DNA of 64,000 bases, from assembly GCF_001307805.1 (NCBI RefSeq), contig NZ_CP013862.1:248001-312000 (forward strand), read 5' to 3'. The notes beneath the pieces were generated by a model that ran no database searches, had not been told where the DNA came from, and saw nothing but the letters and a program-made list of their open reading frames with translations. Origin of the DNA: Lentibacillus amyloliquefaciens. Lineage in GTDB: Bacteria; Bacillota; Bacilli; Bacillales; Amphibacillaceae. Positions 18,101 through 26,764 of the stretch are shown here, piece by piece; positions within the stretch are counted from its first letter, which is position 1, and every line of letters starts with the position of its first letter. The translations under genes were made by a program, and so were the position numbers.

Positions 18101-18544
18101 GTACTCGATACCTTAACCTTCTTTTATGGCATGAAATTGGATGAAGAAATCGAAGTGGAAATTGAACAAGGGAAAACACTGCATGTTAAACTGATGTCGA
18201 TTTCCGAACCGCGGGCGGACGGTACACGTGTTATTTATTTCGAATTAAACGGACAAGCAAGACAGGTCGTTGTGAAAGATGAAAATGTGGAATCGGAAGT
18301 TGAAGCACGTCCTAAAGTCAATAAAAATGACGAAAAACAAATCGGAGCAACAATGCCGGGAACAGTCGTCAAAGTCATATCTGATAAAGGGGAAGAAGTT
18401 CAGAAGGGTGACCATTTGTTAATAAATGAAGCAATGAAAATGGAAACAACTGTTCAAGCGCCATTTTCGGGTGTCATCAAAGATATCTATGTAAAAGATG
18501 GCGATACAATTGCTGTAGATGACTTGCTGATTGAATTTGAATAA
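15101..18544 (+). CDS. pycA: Pyruvate carboxylase
   Basis: This 1147-residue, biotin-dependent enzyme makes oxaloacetate from pyruvate and bicarbonate. Domains in order: biotin carboxylase (1-450; ATP-grasp motif GGGGRGMRIVR, then FIEVNPRVQVEHTITE), carboxyltransferase (about 530-830; TDTTFRDAHQSLLATR, VEMWGGATFD, HLHSHDTSGNG metal/active-site residues), PYC tetramerisation region, and the biotin carrier domain with the biotinylated lysine in NEAMKMETT. ATG 15101 follows CGAGGAGG. It overlaps the end of the frame-corrected ftsW. A bidirectional terminator shared with ctaA follows. Confidence 0.98.
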   Translation: MGERNQINKILVANRGEIAIRVFRACTELNIRTVAVYSQEDIGSYHRYKADEAYLIGEGKKPIDAYLDIEGIIDLAKRVDVDAIHPGYGFLSENIEFARRCEEEGIIFIGPTSEHLNMFGDKVKARTQALNAKLPVIPGSDGPVSSLDEVKAFGKQHGFPIIIKASLGGGGRGMRIVRNEQSLDEAFDRAKSEARAAFGSDEVYVERLIENPKHIEVQIIGDTYGNTVHLHERDCSVQRRHQKVVEAAPSVSLPDKLREEICQAAVDLMDNVGYVNAGTVEFLVTDNDYYFIEVNPRVQVEHTITEMITGIDIVQTQIKIAAGENIHDDSIGIPQQDGITTLGYAIQSRVTTEDPLNNFMPDTGKIMAYRTGGGFGVRLDAGNGFQGAVISPHYDSLLVKVSTWALSFEQAAQKMVRNLKEFRIRGIKTNIPFLANVISHQQFLSGAYRTTFIDQSPELFVFPKRKDRGTKMLTYIGHTTVNGFEGLPNREKPSLMTPPIPEFDADSKIPDGTKQILDEHGPEYLAKWLKDNNNVMLTDTTFRDAHQSLLATRIRTKDLVNIAEPTARMLPELFSVEMWGGATFDVAYRFLKENPWQRLLKMREKMPNVLLQMLLRASNAVGYKNYPDNLIDEFVEKSATAGIDVFRVFDSLNWVEGMRPAIQSVRKNNKIAEAAMCYTGNILDVGRSKYDLTYYKNLAKDLEQSGAHILGIKDMAGLLKPEAAYQLISTLKETVDVPVHLHSHDTSGNGILMYSRAIEAGVDAVDVANAPMAGMTSQPSAQTLYHALEGTSRQPQIDIDAYEQLGHYWQEIRNHYQDFESGLKAPHTEIYFHEMPGGQYSNLQQQAKAVGLEERWNEVKTMFRRVNEMFGDIVKVTPSSKIVGDMALFMVQNDLNEDDIYERGESIDFPESVIEFAQGLIGQPYQGFPKELQRIILKGKEPIDVRPGELLDPIDFTQLRDSLFKSLDRQVTDFDLISSALYPKVFMDHHKFQETYGDVSVLDTLTFFYGMKLDEEIEVEIEQGKTLHVKLMSISEPRADGTRVIYFELNGQARQVVVKDENVESEVEARPKVNKNDEKQIGATMPGTVVKVISDKGEEVQKGDHLLINEAMKMETTVQAPFSGVIKDIYVKDGDTIAVDDLLIEFE

Positions 18545-18546
18545 AG

Positions 18547-18582
18547 AAAAAGGGTAACGGTGAAATAACCGTTACCCTTTTT
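18547..18582. terminator. Bidirectional terminator between pycA and ctaA
   Basis: AAAAAGGGTAACGGT pairs with ACCGTTACCCTTTTT around a short loop. The right arm includes the ctaA stop codon. Confidence 0.9.
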
Positions 18583-19489
18583 CATACTTGGCACTTCTTG
18601 AAGAAAGCAATACGAAATAGGTCAGCATGGCAAAGTAAATCGAGATGATGAGTGCATGCATCAGGGCAATGCCTAGATTAAGCATTGTAACTATTATCAT
18701 GGCACCGAAGAATACCTGCAGTGTTATGAGTGATGCAGTCGTAATCCAGCCCCAGTACATCATGCGATTATTCCGGTACTGCTTAATCAGCCTAAGCGCC
18801 AGGATAATTGTCCAAACAAACAAGACGCCCGCTGCTAATCTGTGCCCCATTTGAATCCATTGTTCAATGCTATAATTTGAGAATGATAATGGTGCGTTAT
18901 TGCTGCAGAATGGCCAGCCGCCGCAAACCATATTGGCTTCAACGTGCCGCACCAGTGCCCCTGTATAAACAACAGCCAATGTATATAGCGTTATGGCATA
19001 TATTTCAATCCTGTGTTTCTTTTGAATGATCAGTGATGGTGCATCAAATTTTGTATCAATTTCAAAAATAATCAACATCAACAGAAACACTGTTGCAAAG
19101 GAAATGAGCGATATTCCGAAATGGGTGGCCATTACGGCATCGGACTGATTCCATATGACAGCTGCTGCCCCAATCAATCCTTGCAGTATCAGAAAAAATG
19201 AAGACATGAACGCCAGAAATTTCACTTCACGCACATGTCCGAAGAAGATCCACGACAAAATTGATAATGCCAGGACCACAACGCCCATTACGCCGGATAC
19301 AAGACGGTGGCTCAATTCAATGACCAGTTCAGGTGTAATATTTGCCGGCAAAATCTGCCCTTCACAAAGCGGCCAGCTTTCACCGCATCCCAAACCGGAA
19401 CCGGTTTTTGTAACAAGAGCGCCCCCGATTAAAACAAAAACCATCCCCAATGAAGCAACTACAGAGAGCCACTTTAAAGTTCTTATCAT
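18572..19489 (-). CDS. ctaA: Heme A synthase
   Basis: The 305-residue, eight-helix membrane protein converts heme O to heme A for the aa3/caa3 oxidases. Visible features are the paired cysteines in GLGCGESWPLCEG, the heme-ligand histidines in ELSHRLVSG and the second-half IQMGHRLAAGVLF, and the second Cys pair MVCGGWPFCSN, all typical of the Bacillus-type CtaA. It is divergent from ctaB with a 472-base regulatory region between, as in B. subtilis. Confidence 0.95.
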   Translation of the reverse strand: MIRTLKWLSVVASLGMVFVLIGGALVTKTGSGLGCGESWPLCEGQILPANITPELVIELSHRLVSGVMGVVVLALSILSWIFFGHVREVKFLAFMSSFFLILQGLIGAAAVIWNQSDAVMATHFGISLISFATVFLLMLIIFEIDTKFDAPSLIIQKKHRIEIYAITLYTLAVVYTGALVRHVEANMVCGGWPFCSNNAPLSFSNYSIEQWIQMGHRLAAGVLFVWTIILALRLIKQYRNNRMMYWGWITTASLITLQVFFGAMIIVTMLNLGIALMHALIISIYFAMLTYFVLLSSRSAKYEKG

Positions 19490-19772
19490 AAAAATTGCCT
19501 CACTTTTTGTCTATTAATGCTACTACATATATATCATAATATGCTGAATTAAATGCATCAACTAAAATTCACTCCCTTTTTTAAGTTGTTTAACCTGTTT
19601 TCACTATTGAAATGGAAAAAACCCTTGCATTGTTGAGCGTTGTTTGCTAGAAATATTGTAGGGGATATTTGCTGATATTCATGCCGTAAAGCCCGTCCTC
19701 ATGGGTAACTGTATCAATTGGATGTTATTTTTCAAAGGCTTTTTCAGCCTTTCATTTTATTGTCAGCATCCT

Positions 19773-19806
19773 TTTCACAAATTCGTCACAATTTACATAA
19801 TGTGAC
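19773..19806. promoter_or_regulatory. Possible redox-regulator sites between ctaA and ctaB
   Basis: TTTCACAAA at 19773-19781 is the complement of TTTGTGAAA, close to the ResD consensus TTTGTGAAT. Next to it is an inverted repeat, GTCACA (19785-19790) and TGTGAC (19801-19806), with a 10-base spacer. TTTGTCACA-type words recur upstream of ctaG (around 25149). In B. subtilis this divergent region is controlled by ResD; control here is inferred. The remainder of the 19490-19961 gap shows no gene. Confidence 0.35.
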
Positions 19807-19961
19807 AAATTTAACATAAACCATGTGGTTAAATAGAATGTATTTGGTATCCATGGTACAATTAGGTTAGTTTGCAGGATACATTTGGGAATTTAAAGGC
19901 ATGATAAGCAGTATGCCGATTATTTATTATGTGCCTTTTGTTGGGATAAAAAGGGGGGATA

Positions 19962-20909
19962 ATGGAAATGGATAAAGTGGAGACAACATCTTCGCCAATT
20001 ATTGATAAACAAGCTGTTACAAAGAAAAAGACTGCTACATTCATTGCAGACCTTAAGGCTTTGACGAAAGTGGGGATTGTGAATTCAAATCTGATTACAA
20101 CATTTGCCGGTTTCTGGCTGGCAGTATACTTTACAAATGCCTCCTTTATAGCTAATTGGGATATTTTTCTCCTTACAATGGCAGGGACTGCTCTGGTTGT
20201 TTCGGGTGGATGTATTATGAATAATTGGTATGATGCTGATATTGACCCTGTTATGTCAAGGACGAAAAAACGTCCGACTGTGACTGGCAGTATATCACTC
20301 AATCGTGCTCTGGCAATGGGTGTCTTCTCGACTTCACTGGGCCTGGTTCTACTGATGCTGACAACGCTAGAGGCAGCTTTAATTGCTTTTGCAGGATGGT
20401 TTACCTACGTTGTTTTGTATACCATGTGGTCCAAGCGAAAGTATACGCTAAACACTGCGATCGGCAGTTTCTCAGGGGCTGTTCCCCCTGTTATCGGATG
20501 GGCAGCAGTCGATCCTGGTCTTCACATAACGGCTTTTATATTATTCCTGATTATGTTCATATGGCAAACACCGCATTTTCTTGCGCTTGCCATGAAGAAA
20601 ACGGAGGAATACAAAGCTGCTTCTATACCCATGCTGCCTGCAGTCCATGGCTTCGAAATAACAAAACGCCAAATTGTAGTGTATATTGCATGTTTACTGC
20701 CGCTCCCGTTTTTCATGGCATCACTGGGCACAACATTTATAATCATTGCAACATTGCTGAATGTCGGGTGGCTGGCATTAGGCATGAGTGGTTTTTTCAC
20801 TAAGAATGATCTGAAATGGGCGAATCGGATATTCATTTATTCATTGAACTATTTAACGATTCTTTTCTTAATGATGGTGCTTGTAACCCTTGAATTGCCC
20901 TTCAGTTAA
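19962..20909 (+). CDS. ctaB: Heme O synthase (protoheme IX farnesyltransferase)
   Basis: This 315-residue UbiA-family prenyltransferase adds the hydroxyethylfarnesyl tail to heme B. The Asp-rich motif NNWYDADIDPVMSRTKKRP and the second loop YTMWSKRKYTLNTAIG are diagnostic, with about nine membrane helices. Start ATG 19962 follows AGGGGGG; an in-frame ATG two codons later is possible. It is the first gene of the ctaBCDEF run; a 63-base gap leads to ctaC. Confidence 0.95.
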   Translation: MEMDKVETTSSPIIDKQAVTKKKTATFIADLKALTKVGIVNSNLITTFAGFWLAVYFTNASFIANWDIFLLTMAGTALVVSGGCIMNNWYDADIDPVMSRTKKRPTVTGSISLNRALAMGVFSTSLGLVLLMLTTLEAALIAFAGWFTYVVLYTMWSKRKYTLNTAIGSFSGAVPPVIGWAAVDPGLHITAFILFLIMFIWQTPHFLALAMKKTEEYKAASIPMLPAVHGFEITKRQIVVYIACLLPLPFFMASLGTTFIIIATLLNVGWLALGMSGFFTKNDLKWANRIFIYSLNYLTILFLMMVLVTLELPFS

Positions 20910-20972
20910 GTTGTTGCACATGATGATAATAAATTTATAAAGACTTATAAAAAGGAAGAGAGGTTAGAATAC

Positions 20973-22028
20973 ATGAAAGGTTGGATGGGAAAATTCCGTG
21001 CGATTGCTCTATTAGGCCTGATGTCACTTGTGCTATCAGCATGCGGTAAAGAAAACCTGACAGCCCTTGACCCAAAAGGTTATGGGGCAGATCAATCATT
21101 ATACTTAATCATCTTGAGTACTGTCATCATGCTGTTTGTTCTGGCTATTGTCATGATTGTTTATACAATTGTGTTAATTCGCTATCGTAAAAAGAAAGGT
21201 CAGGAAGATTATATTCCAAAGCAAGTTGAAGGCAACAAAACATTGGAAACGGTCTGGACGATTATTCCGATTATTTTGCTTTTGATTATTGCAGTGCCTA
21301 CTATAACTGCCACATTTGATTTAGCGGATGAATCGGCTGCAAGCGACAGCCTTAATGTTGAAGTGACCGGTAATCAGTATTGGTGGCATTTTAATTATGA
21401 GGGACAGGAAATACAAACAAGTCAGGACTTGTATGTTCCCGTCGGCGAAAAAGTATACTTAAACATGATGTCTTCTGATGTTATTCACTCATTCTGGGTA
21501 CCTTCGATTTCAGGTAAAATGGATGTGAACCCGGAAAACGAGAACACGATGTATATCCAAGCGCAAGAGGAAGGTGTTTATTGGGGTAAATGTGCAGAAT
21601 TCTGTGGACCTTCCCACTCACTGATGGACTTCAAAGTTATCGCTGTGAGTCAAGAAGAATTTGATCAATGGGTAGAGGATATGCAAAATGTTAATCCTGA
21701 GGCTGAGCCTGAAAGTACTGTAGCACAGGAAGGAAAATCATTGTTCCAGGAAAACAACTGCATGTCTTGTCATGCGATTGGTTCTTCTCCGGCACAGATT
21801 GGTCCGAACTTGACTAACTTTGGAGATCGATCAACGCTTGCCGGTGTTGAAGATTTGTCAAAAGAGAATCTGGTTGATTGGATTATGGATCCTGAGTCAC
21901 TTAAACCGGGCAACAAAATGACCGGGAACTATCCTGAAGTGTCAGAAGATGAGGCAGGCAAAATTGCCGAATATCTGATGCAATTGGAACCGTCTGAGAT
22001 AACGCCTGAAAGTGCAGGCACTGAATAA
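20973..22028 (+). CDS. ctaC: Cytochrome caa3 oxidase subunit II with fused cytochrome c
   Basis: The 351-residue lipoprotein carries the CuA centre and a C-terminal cytochrome c domain, the mark of the caa3 type. Lipobox LSAC (Cys24), two membrane helices (about 43-65 and 88-108), CuA ligands in SDVIHSFWVP and CAEFCGPSHSLM, then the heme site CMSCH (Cys263, Cys266, His267) and a distal Met in NKMTGNYP are visible. Electrons arrive from cytochrome c and pass through heme c and CuA to subunit I. Confidence 0.97.
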   Translation: MKGWMGKFRAIALLGLMSLVLSACGKENLTALDPKGYGADQSLYLIILSTVIMLFVLAIVMIVYTIVLIRYRKKKGQEDYIPKQVEGNKTLETVWTIIPIILLLIIAVPTITATFDLADESAASDSLNVEVTGNQYWWHFNYEGQEIQTSQDLYVPVGEKVYLNMMSSDVIHSFWVPSISGKMDVNPENENTMYIQAQEEGVYWGKCAEFCGPSHSLMDFKVIAVSQEEFDQWVEDMQNVNPEAEPESTVAQEGKSLFQENNCMSCHAIGSSPAQIGPNLTNFGDRSTLAGVEDLSKENLVDWIMDPESLKPGNKMTGNYPEVSEDEAGKIAEYLMQLEPSEITPESAGTE

Positions 22029-22062
22029 AAAGGGTGGAAAATTATAAAGGGAGGTTAATATT

Positions 22063-23916
22063 TTGAGTACAGTAGCTTCTCAAAAAAGAGGTTTCGGCGA
22101 AGTTTTGTGGGATTATCTGACAACTGTCGACCATAAAAAAATCGCGCACTTGTATTTATTCGGCGGCGGTTTTTTCTTCCTGCTTGGCGGGCTCGAAGCC
22201 ATGGCTATTCGTATCCAATTGATACAGCCTGAAAATGACTTTGTCAGCGCAGGCTTTTACAATGAGCTTTTAACAATGCATGGCACAACGATGATATTTC
22301 TGGCAGCCATGCCGCTCATATTTGCTTTAATGAACGCGGTTATACCGCTTCAGATAGGTGCCAGAGACGTTGCATTCCCATTCTTAAACTCTCTGGGTCT
22401 TTGGCTGTTTATACTAGGCGGCATATTACTGAACTGCAGCTGGTTCCTGGGTGGCGCTCCTGATGCAGGGTGGACTTCTTATACACCGTTATCGGTAACA
22501 TCACCGGGACATGGTGTAGACTTTTACGTGCTTGGGCTGCAGATAACTGGTGCCGGTACACTGATTGCAGGAATCAACTTTCTTGTAACAATTATTAACA
22601 TGCGGGCCCCTGGTATGACGTATATGCGCATGCCGCTGTTCACATGGACAACATTTGTGACAAGCACACTGATCCTGTTTGCTTTTCCGGCATTAACGAT
22701 CGGCTTATTCCTGTTAATGTTTGATCGTATGTTTGGTTCAGCATTTTTTGATGTTGGGCTGGGTGGTAACTCCATTATCTGGCAGCATCTGTTCTGGATC
22801 TTTGGACACCCTGAAGTTTATATTCTGATACTTCCTGCATTTGGGATATTCAGTGATATCATTGCAGCTAATTCCAAAAAGCGGTTATTCGGTTACACAG
22901 CCATGGTATTTGCAACAATTTTGATTGCATTCTTAGGATTCATGGTTTGGGCACACCATATGTTTACCGTTGGTCTGGGCCCTGTAGCAAACTCAATTTT
23001 TGCCATTGCGACGATGGCGATTGCAGTACCAACCGGAATCAAAATATTCAACTGGCTGGCGACTATGTGGGGTGGTCGAATTACAATCAATTCGGCAATG
23101 CTATGGGCACTTGGGTTCATCCCTACATTCACTATGGGCGGTATGACAGGTGTAATGGTCGCCTCAGTTGTGGCTGACTATCAGTACCATGATACCTATT
23201 TCGTTGTGGCGCATTTCCACTATGTTATTGTTGGAGGCACCATATTTGGTATTTTTGCAGGTCTGCATTACTGGTGGCCGAAGATGTTCGGACGTGTCCT
23301 GCATGAAGGCATGGGCAAGCTGACATTCTGGACATTCCTCATCGGTTTCCATTTGACGTTCTTTATCCAGCATTTCCTTGGCTTGATGGGTATGCCACGT
23401 CGTTACTGGGTATTCCTTGAAGGACAGGGACTTGATACTGGAAACCTGATCAGTACAATTGGTGCTTTCTTTATGGCATTTGGTGTCATTGTGATGCTGG
23501 TCAATGTCGTTTATACAGCAGTTAAAGGCGAAAAAGCTGTGGATGACCCGTGGGATGGCCGTACACTTGAGTGGACGATTGCTTCCCCGCCTCCGCACTA
23601 TAACTTTAAACAGGCACCGCTTGTCCGTGGACTTGATCCGCTTTGGATTGAGAAAACGGAAGGAAAAGGCAATGTCACACCTGCAGAACCGCTGGATGAT
23701 ATCCATATGCCTAACTCATCATTCTTGCCATTCTTGATGTCTGTTGGCTTGTTTATCGCCGGTTTCGGTTTCATTTATCAGGTTGACTATGGCTGGGCAT
23801 ATATTCTATTGTTTGGCGGAATGGCCATGACATTAGCTTGTATGCTGATCAGATCATTGAAAGATGATCACGGTTATCATATACCAAAAGTCGAACTGGA
23901 AAGGGAGGCTGACTGA
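22063..23916 (+). CDS. ctaD: Cytochrome caa3 oxidase subunit I
   Basis: The 617-residue catalytic subunit contains low-spin heme a and the heme a3-CuB centre. Ligand motifs include MHGTTMIF (heme a His), FGHPEVYILILPAFGI (CuB His and cross-linked Tyr), WAHHMFTVG (two CuB His) and VVAHFHYVIVGG (heme a3/a His). The extended C-terminus with two more helices is usual in Gram-positive caa3 enzymes. The start is TTG 22063, with AGGGAGG 8 bases upstream. Confidence 0.97.
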   Translation: MSTVASQKRGFGEVLWDYLTTVDHKKIAHLYLFGGGFFFLLGGLEAMAIRIQLIQPENDFVSAGFYNELLTMHGTTMIFLAAMPLIFALMNAVIPLQIGARDVAFPFLNSLGLWLFILGGILLNCSWFLGGAPDAGWTSYTPLSVTSPGHGVDFYVLGLQITGAGTLIAGINFLVTIINMRAPGMTYMRMPLFTWTTFVTSTLILFAFPALTIGLFLLMFDRMFGSAFFDVGLGGNSIIWQHLFWIFGHPEVYILILPAFGIFSDIIAANSKKRLFGYTAMVFATILIAFLGFMVWAHHMFTVGLGPVANSIFAIATMAIAVPTGIKIFNWLATMWGGRITINSAMLWALGFIPTFTMGGMTGVMVASVVADYQYHDTYFVVAHFHYVIVGGTIFGIFAGLHYWWPKMFGRVLHEGMGKLTFWTFLIGFHLTFFIQHFLGLMGMPRRYWVFLEGQGLDTGNLISTIGAFFMAFGVIVMLVNVVYTAVKGEKAVDDPWDGRTLEWTIASPPPHYNFKQAPLVRGLDPLWIEKTEGKGNVTPAEPLDDIHMPNSSFLPFLMSVGLFIAGFGFIYQVDYGWAYILLFGGMAMTLACMLIRSLKDDHGYHIPKVELEREAD

Positions 23917-23917
23917 T

Positions 23918-24541
23918 ATGAGTCATGATCATTCCTTGAACCCGGAAACAATGCCAAATGAACCGGAAAAAGCCACCTTGGAAGGCAGAAACAAATTTCT
24001 TGGTTTCTGGTTCTTCCTCGGTGGTGAAACGGTGCTTTTTGCAAGTTTGTTTGGTACATTCATTGCACTGAGAAATTCAACCGCAGACGGTCCGACAGCA
24101 AATGAACTGTTTGGACTGGAACTTGTATTTATTATGACGATGCTGCTATTAACGAGTTCATTAACAAGTGTTTATGCAATGTATCATATGAAAAACAATG
24201 ATTTTAAAAAGATGCAGCTATGGCTTGGGATCACAGCCATTCTTGGGTTTGCCTTTTTGGCATGTGAAATTTATGAGTTCACACACTATATCGTTGAGTA
24301 TGACTTTACATTCAGGTCATCAGCATTCGGTTCTGCTTTCTATACGTTAGTCGGCTTCCATGGTGGTCACGTTACATTTGGTCTGGCTTGGCTGATTGCT
24401 ATCATGATCCGTAATGCGAAACGTGGTTTGAACTTGTACAATGCACCGAAGTTCTATACATTCAGTTTATACTGGCATTTTATTGACGTTATCTGGGTAT
24501 TCATTTTCACTGTTGTGTACCTGATGGGAAAGGTGGGGTAA
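23918..24541 (+). CDS. ctaE: Cytochrome caa3 oxidase subunit III
   Basis: The 207-residue protein has five membrane helices and the subunit III signatures FLGFWFFLGGETVLFASLF and ALVGFHGGHV-like FYTLVGFHGGHVTFGL, ending YWHFIDVIWVFIF. The ATG directly after the ctaD stop is used, with GGGAGG 13 bases before it. It sits in the ctaCDEF operon and stabilises subunit I. Confidence 0.95.
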   Translation: MSHDHSLNPETMPNEPEKATLEGRNKFLGFWFFLGGETVLFASLFGTFIALRNSTADGPTANELFGLELVFIMTMLLLTSSLTSVYAMYHMKNNDFKKMQLWLGITAILGFAFLACEIYEFTHYIVEYDFTFRSSAFGSAFYTLVGFHGGHVTFGLAWLIAIMIRNAKRGLNLYNAPKFYTFSLYWHFIDVIWVFIFTVVYLMGKVG

Positions 24542-24544
24542 TCA

Positions 24545-24868
24545 ATGGCAGAGAACACCAATTCCAATAAAGCTGAAGAATTTCAAAAACAGAAAAATAA
24601 AGAAGAGATGCAGAAACAGGTTATTACGTTTGCTTTAATGATTTTGTTTACAATTATTGCTTTTGTAATAGTTGCGACAGGCGTGATGGACAGTATGTTC
24701 ATTGTTCCTGTACTGATTATCCTGGCACTTATCCAGGTGGGCTTTCAGTTATACTATTTCATGCATATGAAAGATAAAGGTCATGATATGCCGTCTGTTA
24801 TGATGTATGGCGGTATGTTTGCTGCGATGCTGACACTGGCCGCACTTGGTGTCATCACTTGGTGGTAA
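24545..24868 (+). CDS. ctaF: Cytochrome caa3 oxidase subunit IV
   Basis: This 107-residue small subunit has a charged, coiled N-terminus (KAEEFQKQKNKEEMQKQ) and three hydrophobic helices, with the family-like block LALIQVGFQLYYFMHMKDKGHDMPS. It starts 3 bases after ctaE and is closed by a terminator, so it ends the operon. Confidence 0.93.
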   Translation: MAENTNSNKAEEFQKQKNKEEMQKQVITFALMILFTIIAFVIVATGVMDSMFIVPVLIILALIQVGFQLYYFMHMKDKGHDMPSVMMYGGMFAAMLTLAALGVITWW

Positions 24869-24874
24869 TAACTT

Positions 24875-24908
24875 AAAAAAGATCGGGACTTGTTCCCGGT
24901 CTTTTTTT
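24875..24908 (+). terminator. Terminator of the ctaBCDEF operon
   Basis: AAGATCGGGA pairs with TCCCGGTCTT around CTTGT, followed by seven T. Confidence 0.9.
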
Positions 24909-24970
24909 GATCTTGTTGAACCTTGGTGAAAGCTGTTTTTTAAACTATTATTGTTTTTTCACAATACCCA

Positions 24971-25070
24971 TAAACTGCGAAGTAACTTTAGGTGTAAGTT
25001 GTGCGTCGTCTACCGCTCCGGAAATACACTGCCCGCAGCGGAAATCAATCCTGTCATACGTCGCAGTTTA
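24971..25070. repeat. 100-bp element bounded by a perfect 10-bp inverted repeat
   Basis: TAAACTGCGA (24971-24980) and TCGCAGTTTA (25061-25070) bound a segment richer in GC than its surroundings, with an inner pair CCGCT/AGCGG. No ORF fits. A short TGCGTCGYCT word is shared with the MITE-like copies at 32-33.7 kb. It may be a small non-autonomous element or a structured RNA. The rest of the 24869-25238 gap holds only the ctaF terminator and the ctaG promoter area. Confidence 0.45.
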
Positions 25071-25238
25071 CATCAACTGCGGAAATTAGAAATTTGGTGA
25101 AAAACATCATCCAAGTTACAACTTCAGGGTGTGGGGATTTGTTTTTAATTTGTCACATATGATTGTGTGTATTGTGGGGAAATGCGTTATAATATAGAAT
25201 GAATTATAATTTGTATTCGTATATGGAGTGGGTTTTTT

Positions 25239-26144
25239 ATGTGGCTCGAACTTCAAATATTTGGCTTTCGTGCATTATGGAGCCCCTATTATCTTTTATT
25301 TGTTTTAGGGATTGCTCTATTATATTTTGTCATCACTGGTCCGTTGCGTCATAAATTTGGCGGAAAGGGAGAAGCACGACCTTCAGGACTGCAGCAATTC
25401 TTTTTCTATGGTGGTCTTGTATTGCTGTATGCTGTCAAAGGCGCGCCCGTCGATTTATTGTCGCATATGATGCTGACGGCACATATGATTCAAATGGCAA
25501 TTTATTTCATTGTATTTCCAATATTTATTATTAAAGGCATTCCAACCTGGCTATGGATGAAAATCGTCTATCGTCCCGTTGTTAAGCCTGCTCTCAAGTT
25601 TTTCTCGATACCACTCATCTCGTTATTATTATTTAATACACTTTTTTCACTTTATCATTTACCGGCGATATTTGATTTTGCAAAATCGTCTCAAGCGGCA
25701 CATTCTTCCATATCTGTCATTATATTAATTTCCGCTTTTATTGTATGGTGGCCAATATTGTCTCCATTGAAGGAATTTGACCGCATATCGCCTTTGGGTA
25801 AAATATTCTATATTTTTGCCAACAGTGTCCTTATAACTCCAGCTTGTGTCTTAATCATTTTTGCAGACACGCCGGTTTATGCAGCTTACACGCAAGATGG
25901 CGCCTGGATTCAGGCTCTTGCGCTCTGTGTTCCTACAGGCGTCCTGCAAGGATTGAGTTCAGTTATATCAGGTCCTGAAATGTTTTCACCGATGTCAACA
26001 TTGGAGGATCAGCAATTAGGCGGTATTATTATGAAAATAATGCAAGAGATTACGTATGGCATTATTTTAGGGCGCGTATTCTTTAAGTGGTTTACAGCAG
26101 AAAGCCTGCGTGTTGACCCGCTACCTGCCAATTCGAACGAATAA
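25239..26144 (+). CDS. ctaG: Cytochrome c oxidase assembly factor CtaG
   Basis: This 301-residue membrane protein of the bacilli-type CtaG (caa3_CtaG) family is needed to form active caa3 oxidase, probably for copper delivery to CuB. About seven membrane helices, the LLSHMMLTAHMIQMAIYFI histidine/methionine block and the DQQLGGIIMKIMQEITYG segment are characteristic. It has its own upstream region (370 bases after ctaF) with a TATAAT box near 25189 and a TTTGTCACA word near 25149. Confidence 0.93.
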   Translation: MWLELQIFGFRALWSPYYLLFVLGIALLYFVITGPLRHKFGGKGEARPSGLQQFFFYGGLVLLYAVKGAPVDLLSHMMLTAHMIQMAIYFIVFPIFIIKGIPTWLWMKIVYRPVVKPALKFFSIPLISLLLFNTLFSLYHLPAIFDFAKSSQAAHSSISVIILISAFIVWWPILSPLKEFDRISPLGKIFYIFANSVLITPACVLIIFADTPVYAAYTQDGAWIQALALCVPTGVLQGLSSVISGPEMFSPMSTLEDQQLGGIIMKIMQEITYGIILGRVFFKWFTAESLRVDPLPANSNE

Positions 26145-26273
26145 TTAGCTAAGTGATACAGCGGGTTCCTGAAACAAAAGGAGCCTCTGTTTTCGTGCAT
26201 TCCTCCAGATCATGAAATTATTGATCTCAGTAATTTTAATTGGCTATAGAATAAAGAAAGAGGGATTGTTCAT

Positions 26274-26729
26274 ATGCCGTTTCTACCTACAATAAGTACG
26301 TTATTTATCATAATAAGTGCTGTCCTGGTCGCTGTCGGGTGGCGCTTCATCATGAAAGGAAAAGCAAAAGCGCACAAAAAAACAATGATTTCTGCAGCGA
26401 TCAGTGCACTTCTATTTTTCATCATTTATGTATCCAGAACAGTCTTTCTTGGCAATACAAGCTTTGGAGGACCGGAAGAACTGGAAATTTACTATACAAT
26501 TTTCCTGGTCTTCCACATCACACTGGCTACCACAGGTGCGATATTCGGAGTTGTGACGATTACATTGGCGCTTAAACGGAAAATCAGGATCCATCGAAAA
26601 ATCGGCCCTGTTACCGCTATTATTTGGTTTTTTAGTGCAATAACAGGCGTGATGGTGTATTTGTTTCTTTACGTCTTTTTCGACAGTGGACAAACGACCA
26701 GCATGATAAACGCAATATTTGGCGGATAA
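26274..26729 (+). CDS. DUF420 membrane protein (YozB-like)
   Basis: The 151-residue, four- to five-helix protein contains the DUF420 hallmarks HKKTMISAA, SRTVFLGNTSFGGP and the histidine-bearing FHITLATTGAIFG followed by RKIRIHRKIG. DUF420 proteins cluster with terminal oxidase genes and may help heme or copper handling. Its place right after ctaG fits this. Exact role unknown. Confidence 0.85.
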   Translation: MPFLPTISTLFIIISAVLVAVGWRFIMKGKAKAHKKTMISAAISALLFFIIYVSRTVFLGNTSFGGPEELEIYYTIFLVFHITLATTGAIFGVVTITLALKRKIRIHRKIGPVTAIIWFFSAITGVMVYLFLYVFFDSGQTTSMINAIFGG

Positions 26730-26730
26730 G

Positions 26731-26764
26731 AAAAGTGTGCGGGGATCCCCGCACACTTTAAAAT
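26731..26764. terminator. Bidirectional terminator between the DUF420 gene and the AI-2E transporter
   Basis: A perfect 14-bp palindromic stem, AAAGTGTGCGGGGA/TCCCCGCACACTTT, has almost no loop and A/T runs on both sides. It contains the stop of the minus-strand gene. Confidence 0.85.
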
